Shown here: in pieces, positions 1-6,836 of the stretch
Layout of the letters: each line of letters begins with the position of its first letter
Position numbering within the stretch: position 1 is the first letter of the stretch
Origin: an uncultured Clostridia bacterium
Lineage (GTDB): Bacteria > Bacillota > Clostridia > TANB77 > CAG-508
DNA: 40,370 nt
NCBI GenBank assembly: GCA_934178555.1
Contig: CAKPQL010000015.1
Span: forward strand, 1 to 40,370
Reading direction: 5' to 3'
Program-made: the position numbers and the translations under genes
The notes under the pieces: model-generated
Told to the model about the DNA's origin: nothing
The model's input: only the letters and a program-made list of their open reading frames with translations
The model's database searches: none

Positions 1-40
1 ACTAATGAACTTACTAACAATAAGGTAGTAAGGAGTCAAA

Positions 41-301
41 ATGGAGCAAATTATATTTCCGTTACCAGTTAGAACAACGGAACAAATGTATAATGATATT
101 AAGACAGCTGATAAAAATTCTGCAATTAGTCTTAATTATATCAAAAGAATTATAAGTAAATACGAAATTCCTTATGCAACTTCTGGAAATAAGAAAATGT
201 ATAATGAGAAATTAGTATTTGAATATATCAATAGAGAATTATCATTTACAGAAGAAAAAACTACAACGATTGTTCCTGCAAAAGTTAGAAAACAAATATA
301 A
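41..301 (+). CDS. small excisionase-like DNA-binding protein
   Basis: An 86-aa protein with a good ribosome binding site (AAGGAG about 6 nt before the ATG). Residues 30-67 (ISLNYIKRIISKYEIPY, then a basic GNKKMYNEKLVFEYI stretch) have the spacing of the helix-turn-helix plus wing seen in small excisionases and MerR-like recombination directionality factors. It lies upstream of a tyrosine integrase on the same strand, where Xis proteins are usually found in Tn916-type elements. The function is inferred from this pattern and position. A small repressor of the element is the main alternative. The element continues to the left of the window. Confidence 0.5.
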   Translation: MEQIIFPLPVRTTEQMYNDIKTADKNSAISLNYIKRIISKYEIPYATSGNKKMYNEKLVFEYINRELSFTEEKTTTIVPAKVRKQI

Positions 302-307
302 TTTTAT

Positions 308-356
308 CTCTCTTCTATTTCTGAATTGGTGTAAGTATTTAGGAATAGAAAGAGAG
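308..356 (+). promoter_or_regulatory. inverted repeat in the leader of the 60-aa ORF
   Basis: CTCTCTTCTATT (308-319) can pair with AATAGAAAGAGAG (344-356) with one bulged A. The 3' arm overlaps the AGAGAGG ribosome binding site of the gene at 368, so the hairpin could hide that site. It has no T-run and does not look like a terminator. A regulatory role is inference. Confidence 0.35.
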
Positions 357-367
357 GTGCAAATAAA

Positions 368-550
368 ATGGTTATAGTAGCTGAAGATGGTATGAAAGCA
401 TTACAGAAAAAATCAAAAGAAATGAAAGATTTAATAGAAACAACATTTGAAGCAGCAAAAGGATGTAGCAATACAGAAGATTTAATGTGTAATCTAATGA
501 AAAGTTATGTTGCACTTGTTGAACTAGAAAAATCAATTACGAAACTGTAA
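368..550 (+). CDS. 60-aa helical protein of the integrated element, function unknown
   Basis: A short ORF preceded by AGAGAGGTG about 8 nt before the ATG. The 60 residues are mostly helix-forming, with charged heptad-like stretches (KALQKKSKEMKDLIETTF, then KSYVALVELEKSI) and two cysteines near the middle. There is no membrane segment and no motif I recognise. It lies between the excisionase-like gene and the integrase on the same strand, so it is probably an accessory gene of the element. The ribosome binding site and protein-like composition argue that it is real, but it could be a chance ORF. Confidence 0.5.
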   Translation: MVIVAEDGMKALQKKSKEMKDLIETTFEAAKGCSNTEDLMCNLMKSYVALVELEKSITKL

Positions 551-774
551 TAATTGTAATATTATCAAAATTATAAAATAATGTTCGTTTCTTTTCTAAT
601 ATCTAATAAGATAAAGAAACGGAAACACTATCAATATCAACAAATACAAGCCATAAAAGTATAAAAAAGATATTCAAAGATACTAGTAATTATTTACATA
701 ATATGGTAAAATAATTGTGGTAGTAAAAGTGTTAAAGTGCTACTGTACCAAAGAGAAAGGAGTTTTTATACAAT
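551..774 (+). other. integrase leader, non-coding, with one hairpin
   Basis: No gene is seen between the 60-aa ORF and the integrase. CGTTTCTTT (586-594) pairs perfectly with AAAGAAACG (613-621) around an 18-nt loop. No T-tract follows, so it is not a standard terminator. The integrase ribosome binding site (AAAGGAG) follows near 756. Confidence 0.35.
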
Positions 775-1968
775 ATGGCAAGTATTAGAGAAAGAGCAAA
801 AGGAAGTTATGAAATTACAGTTTATGACGGTTATAATATAAGTGGAAAAAAGTTAAGACATACAAAAACAATAACAGTAGATCCAAACTTAACAACAAAG
901 CAAAAAGAAAAATTATTACAAAAGGAAACATACGAATTTGAGCAACAAGTAAAAGCTGGGTTATATCTAAAAGGAAATATACGATTTAAAGATTTTGCTG
1001 ATAAATGGTTACACGATTATGCAAAAAAGAAATTATCTCCTACAACACTTGATAGATATATTACTTTACTTGACAGAATCAATGAAGCAATAGGACATAT
1101 CAAGCTAGAAGATTTAAGACCTAACCATTTAATGAATTTCTATGATAATCTAGCAGAAAAGCAGATGAGCAATGTTCCTATTAGAAATGAGAAAGGGGAA
1201 ATTGTTGGTTATAAAAATCTTGCACCTAAAACTATACTGCACCACCATAGGCTTATATCAAGTATATTAACAAAAGCAGTACAATGGCAAATTATAAGAG
1301 AAAATGTAGCAAGTCGTGTAGAACCACCAAAAGTTCCAAAACACGAAAGTCCGTATCTTGATGAAATACAAGCAAAGGAATTGATAAAACTATTAGAAAA
1401 TGAACCAATGCAGTATAAGACAGCTATAACCTTACTAATCTATACAGGTTTAAGACGTGGCGAATTACTAGGGCTAGAGTGGAAAGATATTGATTACAAA
1501 AACAAAACAATGAATATTGTGAGAAGTTCTGCGTATGTCAATAGAAAAGGCATGATAACAAAAGATACTAAAAATTTGAGTTCTACAAGAATAATAGATT
1601 TGTCTGACAGTGCTATCATTTTATTAAAGAGTTACCAAAAATGGCAAAGTGAAAAACGTCTTGCAATGGGCGACCAATGGCATAATACTGATAGATTATT
1701 TACACAAGCAAACGGCTTACCAATGAATGCTGATACGATAGGACAATGGTTTAAGAAATTCATTAGTAAAACCGACTTACCACAAGTAACCTTACATAGT
1801 TTAAGACATACTAACGCAACACTCATGATAGCAAGTGGAGCAGATATTCGTTCTGTTTCTGGTAGGTTAGGACATAGCAATACCTCTACTACATTAAATA
1901 TATATTCACATTTCATACAATCAAGAAATAGGGAAATTGCTGATAAACTACAACAGATGTTAGGCTAA
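775..1968 (+). CDS. Tn916-type tyrosine recombinase (integrase)
   Basis: A 397-aa site-specific recombinase. Residues 1-60 form the arm-binding N-terminal domain, 68-180 the SAM-like core-binding domain and 190-397 the catalytic domain. Catalytic residues are visible: R227 in TGLRRGELLGLEW, H341 and R344 in HSLRHTNATLM, H367 in GRLGHSNTSTT and nucleophile Y377 in NIYSHF, with K263 or K266 as the likely catalytic lysine. Length and layout match Tn916-family integrases. The gene points toward the tRNA-fMet gene 200 bp downstream, the usual arrangement for an integrase next to its own attachment site. The start is supported by AAAGGAG upstream. It appears intact. The terminator at 2036 closes the transcript. 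Confidence 0.95.
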   Translation: MASIRERAKGSYEITVYDGYNISGKKLRHTKTITVDPNLTTKQKEKLLQKETYEFEQQVKAGLYLKGNIRFKDFADKWLHDYAKKKLSPTTLDRYITLLDRINEAIGHIKLEDLRPNHLMNFYDNLAEKQMSNVPIRNEKGEIVGYKNLAPKTILHHHRLISSILTKAVQWQIIRENVASRVEPPKVPKHESPYLDEIQAKELIKLLENEPMQYKTAITLLIYTGLRRGELLGLEWKDIDYKNKTMNIVRSSAYVNRKGMITKDTKNLSSTRIIDLSDSAIILLKSYQKWQSEKRLAMGDQWHNTDRLFTQANGLPMNADTIGQWFKKFISKTDLPQVTLHSLRHTNATLMIASGADIRSVSGRLGHSNTSTTLNIYSHFIQSRNREIADKLQQMLG

Positions 1969-2035
1969 CAGTTAGAGTAAGACAAGTAGTCGGCGTAAAT
2001 AGTATGTAGTAAACAAAATCATATAATTATAAAAT

Positions 2036-2068
2036 GGGCTAAACTTCTGTGTTAGCCTGTTTTTTATG
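2036..2068 (+). terminator. terminator of the integrase gene
   Basis: GGCTAA (2037-2042) pairs with TTAGCC (2052-2057), with a possible extra G-T pair at the base, followed by a T-rich tract (TGTTTTTTAT). It lies about 70 bp after the integrase stop codon. Confidence 0.65.
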
Positions 2069-2076
2069 TTTTTAGT

Positions 2077-2098
2077 GGACGGCAAATAACGGCAAAAT
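2077..2098 (+). repeat. tandem 11-bp repeats, probable integrase arm-type sites
   Basis: Two adjacent 11-bp units, GGACGGCAAAT (2077-2087) and AACGGCAAAAT (2088-2098), lie between the integrase gene and the tRNA. A second pair of the same unit, same orientation, occurs at 2319-2340. Tandem short direct repeats near the ends of Tn916-like elements are typical binding sites for the integrase N-terminal domain. That role is inferred. Confidence 0.5.
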
Positions 2099-2131
2099 GA
2101 TAAAAAACATTAAAATCCATAAATTGTTATA

Positions 2132-2167
2132 GAAAATAAAAATGCCAGTAACCATTGTGATTACTGA
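2132..2167 (-). terminator. terminator downstream of tRNA-fMet
   Basis: On the minus strand CAGTAA (2161-2166) pairs with TTACTG (2146-2151) and is followed by GCATTTTTATTTTC, directly after the tRNA 3' end. Confidence 0.55.
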
Positions 2168-2174
2168 CTTTCAT

Positions 2175-2250
2175 TGGTTGCGGGGGGTAGACTCGAACTA
2201 CCGACCTTTGGGTTATGAGCCCAACGAGCTGCCAACTGCTCCACCCCGCG
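2175..2250 (-). tRNA. initiator tRNA-fMet (anticodon CAT)
   Basis: A full cloverleaf on the minus strand with anticodon CAT at 2215-2217. Initiator hallmarks are visible: the first base C is opposite A72, so the top acceptor pair is a mismatch. Three G-C pairs stack next to the anticodon loop. The 3' CCA is encoded (2175-2177 on the plus strand). The T-loop contains GTTCGAGTC. The sequence upstream of its 5' end lacks a clear promoter. The consensus promoter lies 233 bp further upstream, in front of a truncated copy of the same gene (2442-2485). This tRNA is the attachment site of the element to its left. Confidence 0.95.
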
Positions 2251-2252
2251 AT
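2209..2252. repeat. attachment-site core, copy 1 (inside the intact tRNA-fMet)
   Basis: A 44-bp stretch covering the tRNA-fMet anticodon arm, D-arm, 5' acceptor strand and two flanking bases. It is repeated without mismatch at 2442-2485. A perfect duplication of half a tRNA beside an integrase gene is the standard mark of integration (an att direct repeat). Confidence 0.75.
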
Positions 2253-2318
2253 ATATTAAAATTTTCTTGACTACCATTCCATTTATTATATGTCATTTTT
2301 TATAGAAATATTACCTTT

Positions 2319-2340
2319 GGACGTCAAATGGACGGCAAGA
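2319..2340 (+). repeat. second pair of 11-bp arm-type repeats
   Basis: GGACGTCAAAT (2319-2329) and GGACGGCAAGA (2330-2340) are directly adjacent, in the same orientation as the pair at 2077-2098. The distance from this pair to the att copy on its right (123 bp) is close to the distance from the first pair to its att copy (132 bp). The two stretches therefore look like two successive right ends of related elements. Confidence 0.5.
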
Positions 2341-2441
2341 ACAATTTTTGAATGTACTTTTGAGAAAATTACAAACTCTGTAATGCTTGTATTCTCTCGC
2401 TCACGGGGTGGTTGTAATAGTTGTTAGCTATTTCAGACTTC

Positions 2442-2485
2442 TGGGTTATGAGCCCAACGAGCTGCCAACTGCTCCACCCCGCGAT
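2442..2485 (-). pseudogene. truncated tRNA-fMet 5' half (attachment-site copy 2)
   Basis: An exact copy of the anticodon arm, D-arm and 5' acceptor strand of the intact tRNA-fMet. The rest is replaced by unrelated sequence: there is no T-loop consensus and no CCA end. It cannot fold into a tRNA, but it retains the original promoter (2497-2525), so it marks the original chromosomal 5' half displaced by integration. Confidence 0.8.
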
Positions 2486-2496
2486 TTGCATAAATA

Positions 2497-2525
2497 ATTA
2501 TACTTTTTTATATGGATAATGTCAA
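2497..2525 (-). promoter_or_regulatory. consensus promoter of the tRNA-fMet locus
   Basis: On the minus strand TTGACA (2520-2525), a 17-nt spacer and TATAAT (2497-2502) form a perfect sigma-A promoter. Transcription would begin about 7 nt before the truncated tRNA copy and could run on through 190 bp into the intact tRNA-fMet at 2250. Confidence 0.8.
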
Positions 2526-2646
2526 TACTTTTTTCCTAAAAAGTAAAATTATATATAATATATTATGAAAGAATTATAAAAATATGCATAAATTTTACAT
2601 TATTTTATAAATCTAATAATATATTTATAAATGGAGGGGGAAAGGT

Positions 2647-3234
2647 ATGATTAAAAAAATAGAATTGCCATATCCAATAGATGCATTGGAGCCATACTAC
2701 AGTGCTGAAACTTTATTAATTCACTATAATACTTTGTATACAGGATATGTAGATAATACAAACAAAGTAGAGGAAAAATTACAAAAAGCAAGGCAAACAG
2801 GTGATTTTGAAAATATTAAATGTTTAGAAAAGGATTTAAGTTTTTTTGGATCAGGAGCAATATTACATCAATTATTTTTTGAAAATATTGGGCCTGCAAT
2901 TCCTACAAGTCCTAGTATAGAATTAATGAATAGAATAAAAAAGGATTTTGGAACTTATGATATATTTAAAAAACAATTTACAGAAGCTAGCAAAAATGTA
3001 GAGGCATCAGGATGGGGAATACTGGCGTGGGTTCCGAATTTTAGTAAATTGGAAATATTACAGTGTGAGAAACATCAAAATTTAACTCTATGGGGTTGTA
3101 TACCTATATTGGTACTAGATATGTGGGAACACTCATACTTTTTACAATATAAGGCTAATAGAGCAGAATATATAAATGCCTTTTGGAATATTGTGAATTG
3201 GAATATCGTAAATAAAAGATTTAATGCAATATAA
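2647..3234 (+). CDS. Fe/Mn superoxide dismutase-like protein
   Basis: A 195-aa protein of the Fe/Mn SOD family, which converts superoxide to peroxide and oxygen in the cytoplasm. The four metal ligands are in place: H26 (LLIHYNTLY), H74 (AILHQLFF), and D158 and H162 (LDMWEHSYFLQY). Y34 and the SGWG core (121-124) are also kept. It is not canonical: the usual second-shell histidine run after the first ligand (HHxxHH) is replaced by HYNTLY, and the usual FFW after the second ligand reads FFE. Activity or metal choice may therefore differ. The start follows a GGAGGGGG ribosome binding site. It stands alone, just right of the element junction. Confidence 0.8.
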   Translation: MIKKIELPYPIDALEPYYSAETLLIHYNTLYTGYVDNTNKVEEKLQKARQTGDFENIKCLEKDLSFFGSGAILHQLFFENIGPAIPTSPSIELMNRIKKDFGTYDIFKKQFTEASKNVEASGWGILAWVPNFSKLEILQCEKHQNLTLWGCIPILVLDMWEHSYFLQYKANRAEYINAFWNIVNWNIVNKRFNAI

Positions 3235-3297
3235 TTTTTAAATTGATAAAACAAGTAATAAATGTTATAATAATCAAAAAATTAAAAGGAGAATAAT

Positions 3298-3675
3298 ATG
3301 GAAGAGTTAAAAATTTTATGGAAAGATAGAAAGAGACCTATTTTTGGTTTACCTTTGTCATTTACTAAATATAAATTATTGGAGGATAAATTATTAATTG
3401 ATTCAGGAATACTTTCTATAAAACAAGAAGAAATAAGACTATATAGAATAATGGATATTACATTAAAAAAAAGTATATGGCAAAGAATATTTGGAGTAGG
3501 AACAATTCATTGCTGTTCAGCTGATAAATCAACTCCGGAGTTTGATATAAAAGATATAAAAAATGCATTTGAAGTAAAAGAATTATTATCTAATAAAATA
3601 GAAGAACAAAGAGACAAAAAAAGAGTTTCTGGTAGAGAGTTCTTTGATGATGTAGATGATGAAATTCATGAGTAG
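3298..3675 (+). CDS. bacterial PH-domain protein (bPH2-like)
   Basis: A 125-aa soluble protein. Residues 15-100 follow the bacterial pleckstrin-homology (YdbT/DUF304-like) pattern: beta strands with a YKLLEDKLLIDSGIL segment, EEIRLYRIMDI, then WQRIFGVGTIHCCSAD and a closing helix (KNAFEVKELLSNKIEEQR). The C-terminus is acidic (FFDDVDDEIHE). Related domains are often attached to membrane segments, but this one has none. The exact role is unknown. The start follows AAAAGGAG. The NUDIX gene begins 12 bp after its stop, so the two are probably co-transcribed. Confidence 0.75.
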   Translation: MEELKILWKDRKRPIFGLPLSFTKYKLLEDKLLIDSGILSIKQEEIRLYRIMDITLKKSIWQRIFGVGTIHCCSADKSTPEFDIKDIKNAFEVKELLSNKIEEQRDKKRVSGREFFDDVDDEIHE

Positions 3676-3687
3676 GGAGTAAAAATT

Positions 3688-4095
3688 ATGAAAAAAGAAA
3701 AATCATGTGGATGTGTAATAGTTGATGATAATAAGGTTTTATTAGTAAAACATAATGCTGGACATTGGGATTTCCCTAAAGGACATATTGAGAATAACGA
3801 AACAGAGGAACAAACTGCTTTAAGGGAAGTAAAAGAAGAAACTAACATAGATGTAGTAATAATACCAGGGTATAGATATACAATAGAATATAGCCCAAAA
3901 GAGAATGTATTAAAAGAAGTGGTGTTTTTTTTAGCAAATAAGATATCAGATGAACTAAAACCACAAGAAAGTGAAATAAGTGATATTAGATGGGTTGAAG
4001 TTAATGAAGCTATTGAGCAGATTACTTATGATGATTCAAAAAATATATTACGAAAAATAATAAAAGAGGTATTACCACATTTTAAGAAAATTTAA
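3688..4095 (+). CDS. NUDIX hydrolase, Ap4A-hydrolase-like
   Basis: A 135-aa NUDIX enzyme that hydrolyses a nucleoside diphosphate linked to another group. The NUDIX box is clear: G32, E38, then REVKEET with R46, E47, E50 and E51. The preceding HWDFPKGHIE and the compact size resemble asymmetric diadenosine-tetraphosphate hydrolases. The true substrate cannot be read from sequence. It follows the PH-domain gene by 12 bp, with the ribosome binding site AGGGAG overlapping that gene's end. Transcription ends at the strong hairpin at 4122-4163 shared with the convergent arginase gene. Confidence 0.9.
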   Translation: MKKEKSCGCVIVDDNKVLLVKHNAGHWDFPKGHIENNETEEQTALREVKEETNIDVVIIPGYRYTIEYSPKENVLKEVVFFLANKISDELKPQESEISDIRWVEVNEAIEQITYDDSKNILRKIIKEVLPHFKKI

Positions 4096-4121
4096 TATAT
4101 ATTGGTATGCTACTATGCAAT

Positions 4122-4163
4122 AAATAATATAAGGGCACATATTTATGTGCCCTTATATTATTT
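4122..4163. terminator. bidirectional terminator
   Basis: A perfect 19-bp stem (4122-4140 with 4145-4163) around a 4-nt ATTT loop, with a GGGCACAT core and A/T-rich ends that give T-tracts in both directions. It lies between the convergent NUDIX and arginase genes. Confidence 0.9.
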
Positions 4164-4172
4164 ATTGTATTA

Positions 4173-5042
4173 TTAAAAATTATTTAAGAATTTATTTAAA
4201 ATATTTAATGTAATGATTTTTGTTTTATTATCTATATCTAAAGTTGGGTTGTATTCAACTAAGTCTATAGATCTTACTAAATTTTTTTTCTTTATAATTG
4301 TTTGTACCATTAAATATGCTTCATCAAGATTTATTCCATTTACTGCAGGAATTGATACTCCTGGTGCAATTTTTGGATCAATTAAGTCAACATCATAACT
4401 TATATGTATTCCTTGCGTATTTGCACTAGCTATTTCAAAAGCTTTTCTTGTTATAACATCAGCACCATAAGTTTTTACATCTTCTGTTGAAAATATAGTA
4501 ACACCGGCTTCTTTTAAGTTTTCAAGTTCAAGAGGATCAATATCTCTTGCACCAACTATAACTGTATTTTGTGGACTATAGAAATTGCCAGAATGAAAAT
4601 CTGCTAAATATCTTTTTTCGTAATTTGTAATTACAGCAAGAGGTAAACCGTGAATATTGCCTGAAATTGTAGTATCAAAGGTATTAAAATCTCCATGCGA
4701 ATCAAACCAAATTATACCCATACTATGATATTTTTTTATAGAAGCAAGAGCTGTAGCAATTGCTAAACTATGGTCGCCACCAATACTTATTGGAATTTTT
4801 TGATTATCTAAACTTGCAGAGACCAAATTATATAATTGTTCATTAAATTTATTTATTTCCACTAAATTCTTTTTTTTATTGTCATTACCTGTTTCTTTTA
4901 TAACATCATTATACTGTAATGTAAAAATATTATTAATATTACTATTTACTAAATTTTTTGTTAATTCTATTGGAGCAAGATGTGCTCCGTTAACGTGTAC
5001 ACCTAAATCTGTACAAGCATTGATTATATCTATGTGTTTCAT
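4173..5042 (-). CDS. arginase (ureohydrolase family)
   Basis: A 289-aa Mn-dependent ureohydrolase, most likely arginase, which splits arginine into ornithine and urea. Metal ligands are visible: H91 in GGDHS, D114, H116 and D118 in WFDSHGD, and D217 and D219 in SYDVDLIDP. SGNIHGLPLA (128-137) is the arginase-type substrate loop rather than the agmatinase one. An in-frame ATG lies 12 codons upstream, but the ATG used here (5040-5042) sits about 7 nt after GGAGG and is the better start. Formiminoglutamase or a related ureohydrolase is less likely. It is a single gene between two terminators. Confidence 0.88.
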   Translation of the reverse strand: MKHIDIINACTDLGVHVNGAHLAPIELTKNLVNSNINNIFTLQYNDVIKETGNDNKKKNLVEINKFNEQLYNLVSASLDNQKIPISIGGDHSLAIATALASIKKYHSMGIIWFDSHGDFNTFDTTISGNIHGLPLAVITNYEKRYLADFHSGNFYSPQNTVIVGARDIDPLELENLKEAGVTIFSTEDVKTYGADVITRKAFEIASANTQGIHISYDVDLIDPKIAPGVSIPAVNGINLDEAYLMVQTIIKKKNLVRSIDLVEYNPTLDIDNKTKIITLNILNKFLNNF

Positions 5043-5100
5043 AAATTCCTCCAATCTAAATATGAACAAGTATATCACGTAAGGAAGATATAATCAAGAT

Positions 5101-5127
5101 AAAAAAATAGGCAACCAACCGGTTGCC
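5101..5127 (-). terminator. terminator after the 64-aa gene
   Basis: On the minus strand GGCAACC (5121-5127) pairs with GGTTGCC (5110-5116) around GGTT, followed by TATTTTTTT. It separates the 64-aa gene from arginase. Confidence 0.85.
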
Positions 5128-5149
5128 ATTAAGTGTGAGATAAAATGAT

Positions 5150-5344
5150 TTACCACTTGAACATTAAAGTGGAGCTACCATTTTCTCTTAAGATAAATCC
5201 TTTGAAATGCAATTCAAAAACTACCTCCGGATACAACTGATCTTTTGCTATATCCAAAATATATTGGTAATTATCACCTGTAGGAGGATGAGATAAAATC
5301 TCGTTTATTTTTTGCATTTGCATATCATAGATTGTATCTGCCAT
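5150..5344 (-). CDS. 64-aa conserved-looking small protein, unknown
   Basis: A 64-residue soluble protein with a good ribosome binding site (AAGGAGTGG) before the ATG and a strong terminator behind it, so it is very likely expressed. The N-terminal half is helical (MQMQKINEILSH), then a PPTGDNY turn, a second helix (YILDIAKDQLYP) and a strand-like, hydrophobic C-terminus ending in MFKW. No known motif is recognised. It lies 62 bp downstream of purA on the same strand without a strong terminator between them, so it may be the distal gene of a purA transcript. Confidence 0.65.
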   Translation of the reverse strand: MADTIYDMQMQKINEILSHPPTGDNYQYILDIAKDQLYPEVVFELHFKGFILRENGSSTLMFKW

Positions 5345-5406
5345 AAAAGTCCACTCCTTATAAAGTATATGATTAATAATATCATATATAGCTTAAAAAA
5401 TCAAAT

Positions 5407-6675
5407 TTAACAGATAATCATTTCTTCACGACCAGCACCTGTACCAATAAATTTTACAGGGACACCAACAAACTCTTCAATTCTTTTTAGGTAAGCTTTT
5501 GCATTTTCAGGAAGGTCTTCTCTAGATTTTATTTTTGATATATCACCAAAATTTCCATCAAATTCTTCATAAACTGGTGAACATTCTTTTATATACTCTA
5601 CATTAGTAGAATAGTGTGTAGTTATCTCACCATTATGATTATATCCTACACAAGCTTTTATTTTAGGTAATTTTCCTATTGTATCCATATGATTAATTGC
5701 AAGTCCTGTTATACCATTTAGTCTAACAACATATTTTAATGCAACTAAATCTAACCAGCCACATCTTCTAGGTCTTTTTGTAGTAGTACCATATTCATGA
5801 CCTAATTCACGAATTGTATCTCCAATTTCATTATTTTGTTCTGTTAAAAATGGACCTTCGCCAACTTTAGAAGCATAGGCTTTTAGTACACCATAAACTT
5901 CACCAATGTCTTTAGCACCAACTCCTGTACCTGTACAAATTCCACCAATAGTTGGATTTGAAGAAGTTACAAATGGATAAGTACCAAAATCTATATCAAG
6001 TAGTGTAGCTTGTGCTCCTTCACAAAGAATTTTTTTGCCTTCATCTAAATAGTCATGTAATAAGTTTACAGTATCTACAACGTGAGGTGCTAATATTTTT
6101 GCATATTCTTTATATTCTTTTATAACAGAGTCTGCATCTAATGTTTCGTATCCATAAGTTTCGAAAATTTTATTTTTGTTAGCAATATTTCTACGAGCTA
6201 ATTCATCAAACTTTGGAGATATAAAATCTTCTACTCTTATACCACATCTTTCGTATTTGTCACAATATGTAGGACCAATACCTCGTGCAGTTGTACCAAT
6301 TTTGTTTTGACCTCTATTTTGCTCTAAGAGTTTATCCATCATAATATGGTAAGGCAAAACAATATGAGCTTTAGTGCTAATGTATAAGTTATCTACAGAT
6401 ATACCATTAGCCTCAAGCTCATTCATTTCTTCTATTAAAATTTTAGGATCTACAACTACTCCGTTACCTATTATTGCTTTTGTATTTTTATTTAGTATTC
6501 CAGAAGGTATCAAATGAAATGCATATTTTTTACCATTTACGTTTATAGTATGGCCTGCATTACTACCACCTGAACATCTAACAGCTACATCTGATTTTGT
6601 AGCAAGGTAATCTATAATTTTACCTTTTCCTTCATCACCAAAAAAAGTGCCTAAAACAACATCAACTTTTGACAT
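5407..6675 (-). CDS. purA: adenylosuccinate synthetase
   Basis: A 422-aa enzyme that joins IMP and aspartate using GTP, the first committed step of AMP synthesis. Motifs in order: the GDEGKGK loop with catalytic D14, GGSNAGHT with catalytic H42, GIGPTYCDKYERCGIR (132-147), LDIDFGTYPFVTSSNP, TKRPRRCGWLD and a C-terminal GTGAGREEM guanine-binding segment. The usual QW before GDEGKGK is FF here, and EGAQG reads EGAQA. The ATG at 6673-6675 follows AGGAGG. The upstream ATG nine codons earlier has no such site. A TTGACA/TATAAT promoter lies at 6726-6753. Confidence 0.97.
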   Translation of the reverse strand: MSKVDVVLGTFFGDEGKGKIIDYLATKSDVAVRCSGGSNAGHTINVNGKKYAFHLIPSGILNKNTKAIIGNGVVVDPKILIEEMNELEANGISVDNLYISTKAHIVLPYHIMMDKLLEQNRGQNKIGTTARGIGPTYCDKYERCGIRVEDFISPKFDELARRNIANKNKIFETYGYETLDADSVIKEYKEYAKILAPHVVDTVNLLHDYLDEGKKILCEGAQATLLDIDFGTYPFVTSSNPTIGGICTGTGVGAKDIGEVYGVLKAYASKVGEGPFLTEQNNEIGDTIRELGHEYGTTTKRPRRCGWLDLVALKYVVRLNGITGLAINHMDTIGKLPKIKACVGYNHNGEITTHYSTNVEYIKECSPVYEEFDGNFGDISKIKSREDLPENAKAYLKRIEEFVGVPVKFIGTGAGREEMIIC

Positions 6676-6725
6676 AAAAACCTCCTTCTGACAAAAAAAT
6701 GTCATACTTTTGTTAGAACATTATT

Positions 6726-6753
6726 ATTATACTAAGAATATCAAGAATGTCAA
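6726..6753 (-). promoter_or_regulatory. purA promoter
   Basis: On the minus strand TTGACA (6748-6753), a 16-nt spacer and TATAAT (6726-6731) lie about 50 bp before the purA start. The leader holds a short TGACA/TGTCA inverted repeat (near 6690-6705). I see no purine riboswitch core. Confidence 0.75.
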
Positions 6754-6836
6754 GCAATTAAAGAGTATTTGTTATAAAAAGATAAATATGTGTACAAAAT
6801 AAGTGTAATAAAATATATAATGATAGGGATGAATTT

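Noticed and set aside
2442..2485. a second tRNA-fMet gene
   Set aside because: Only the 5' half is present. There is no T-arm, no matching 3' acceptor strand and no CCA end.
6676..6836. purine riboswitch in the purA leader
   Set aside because: No conserved core or loop sequences of the purine aptamer are seen, only a short 5-bp inverted repeat.
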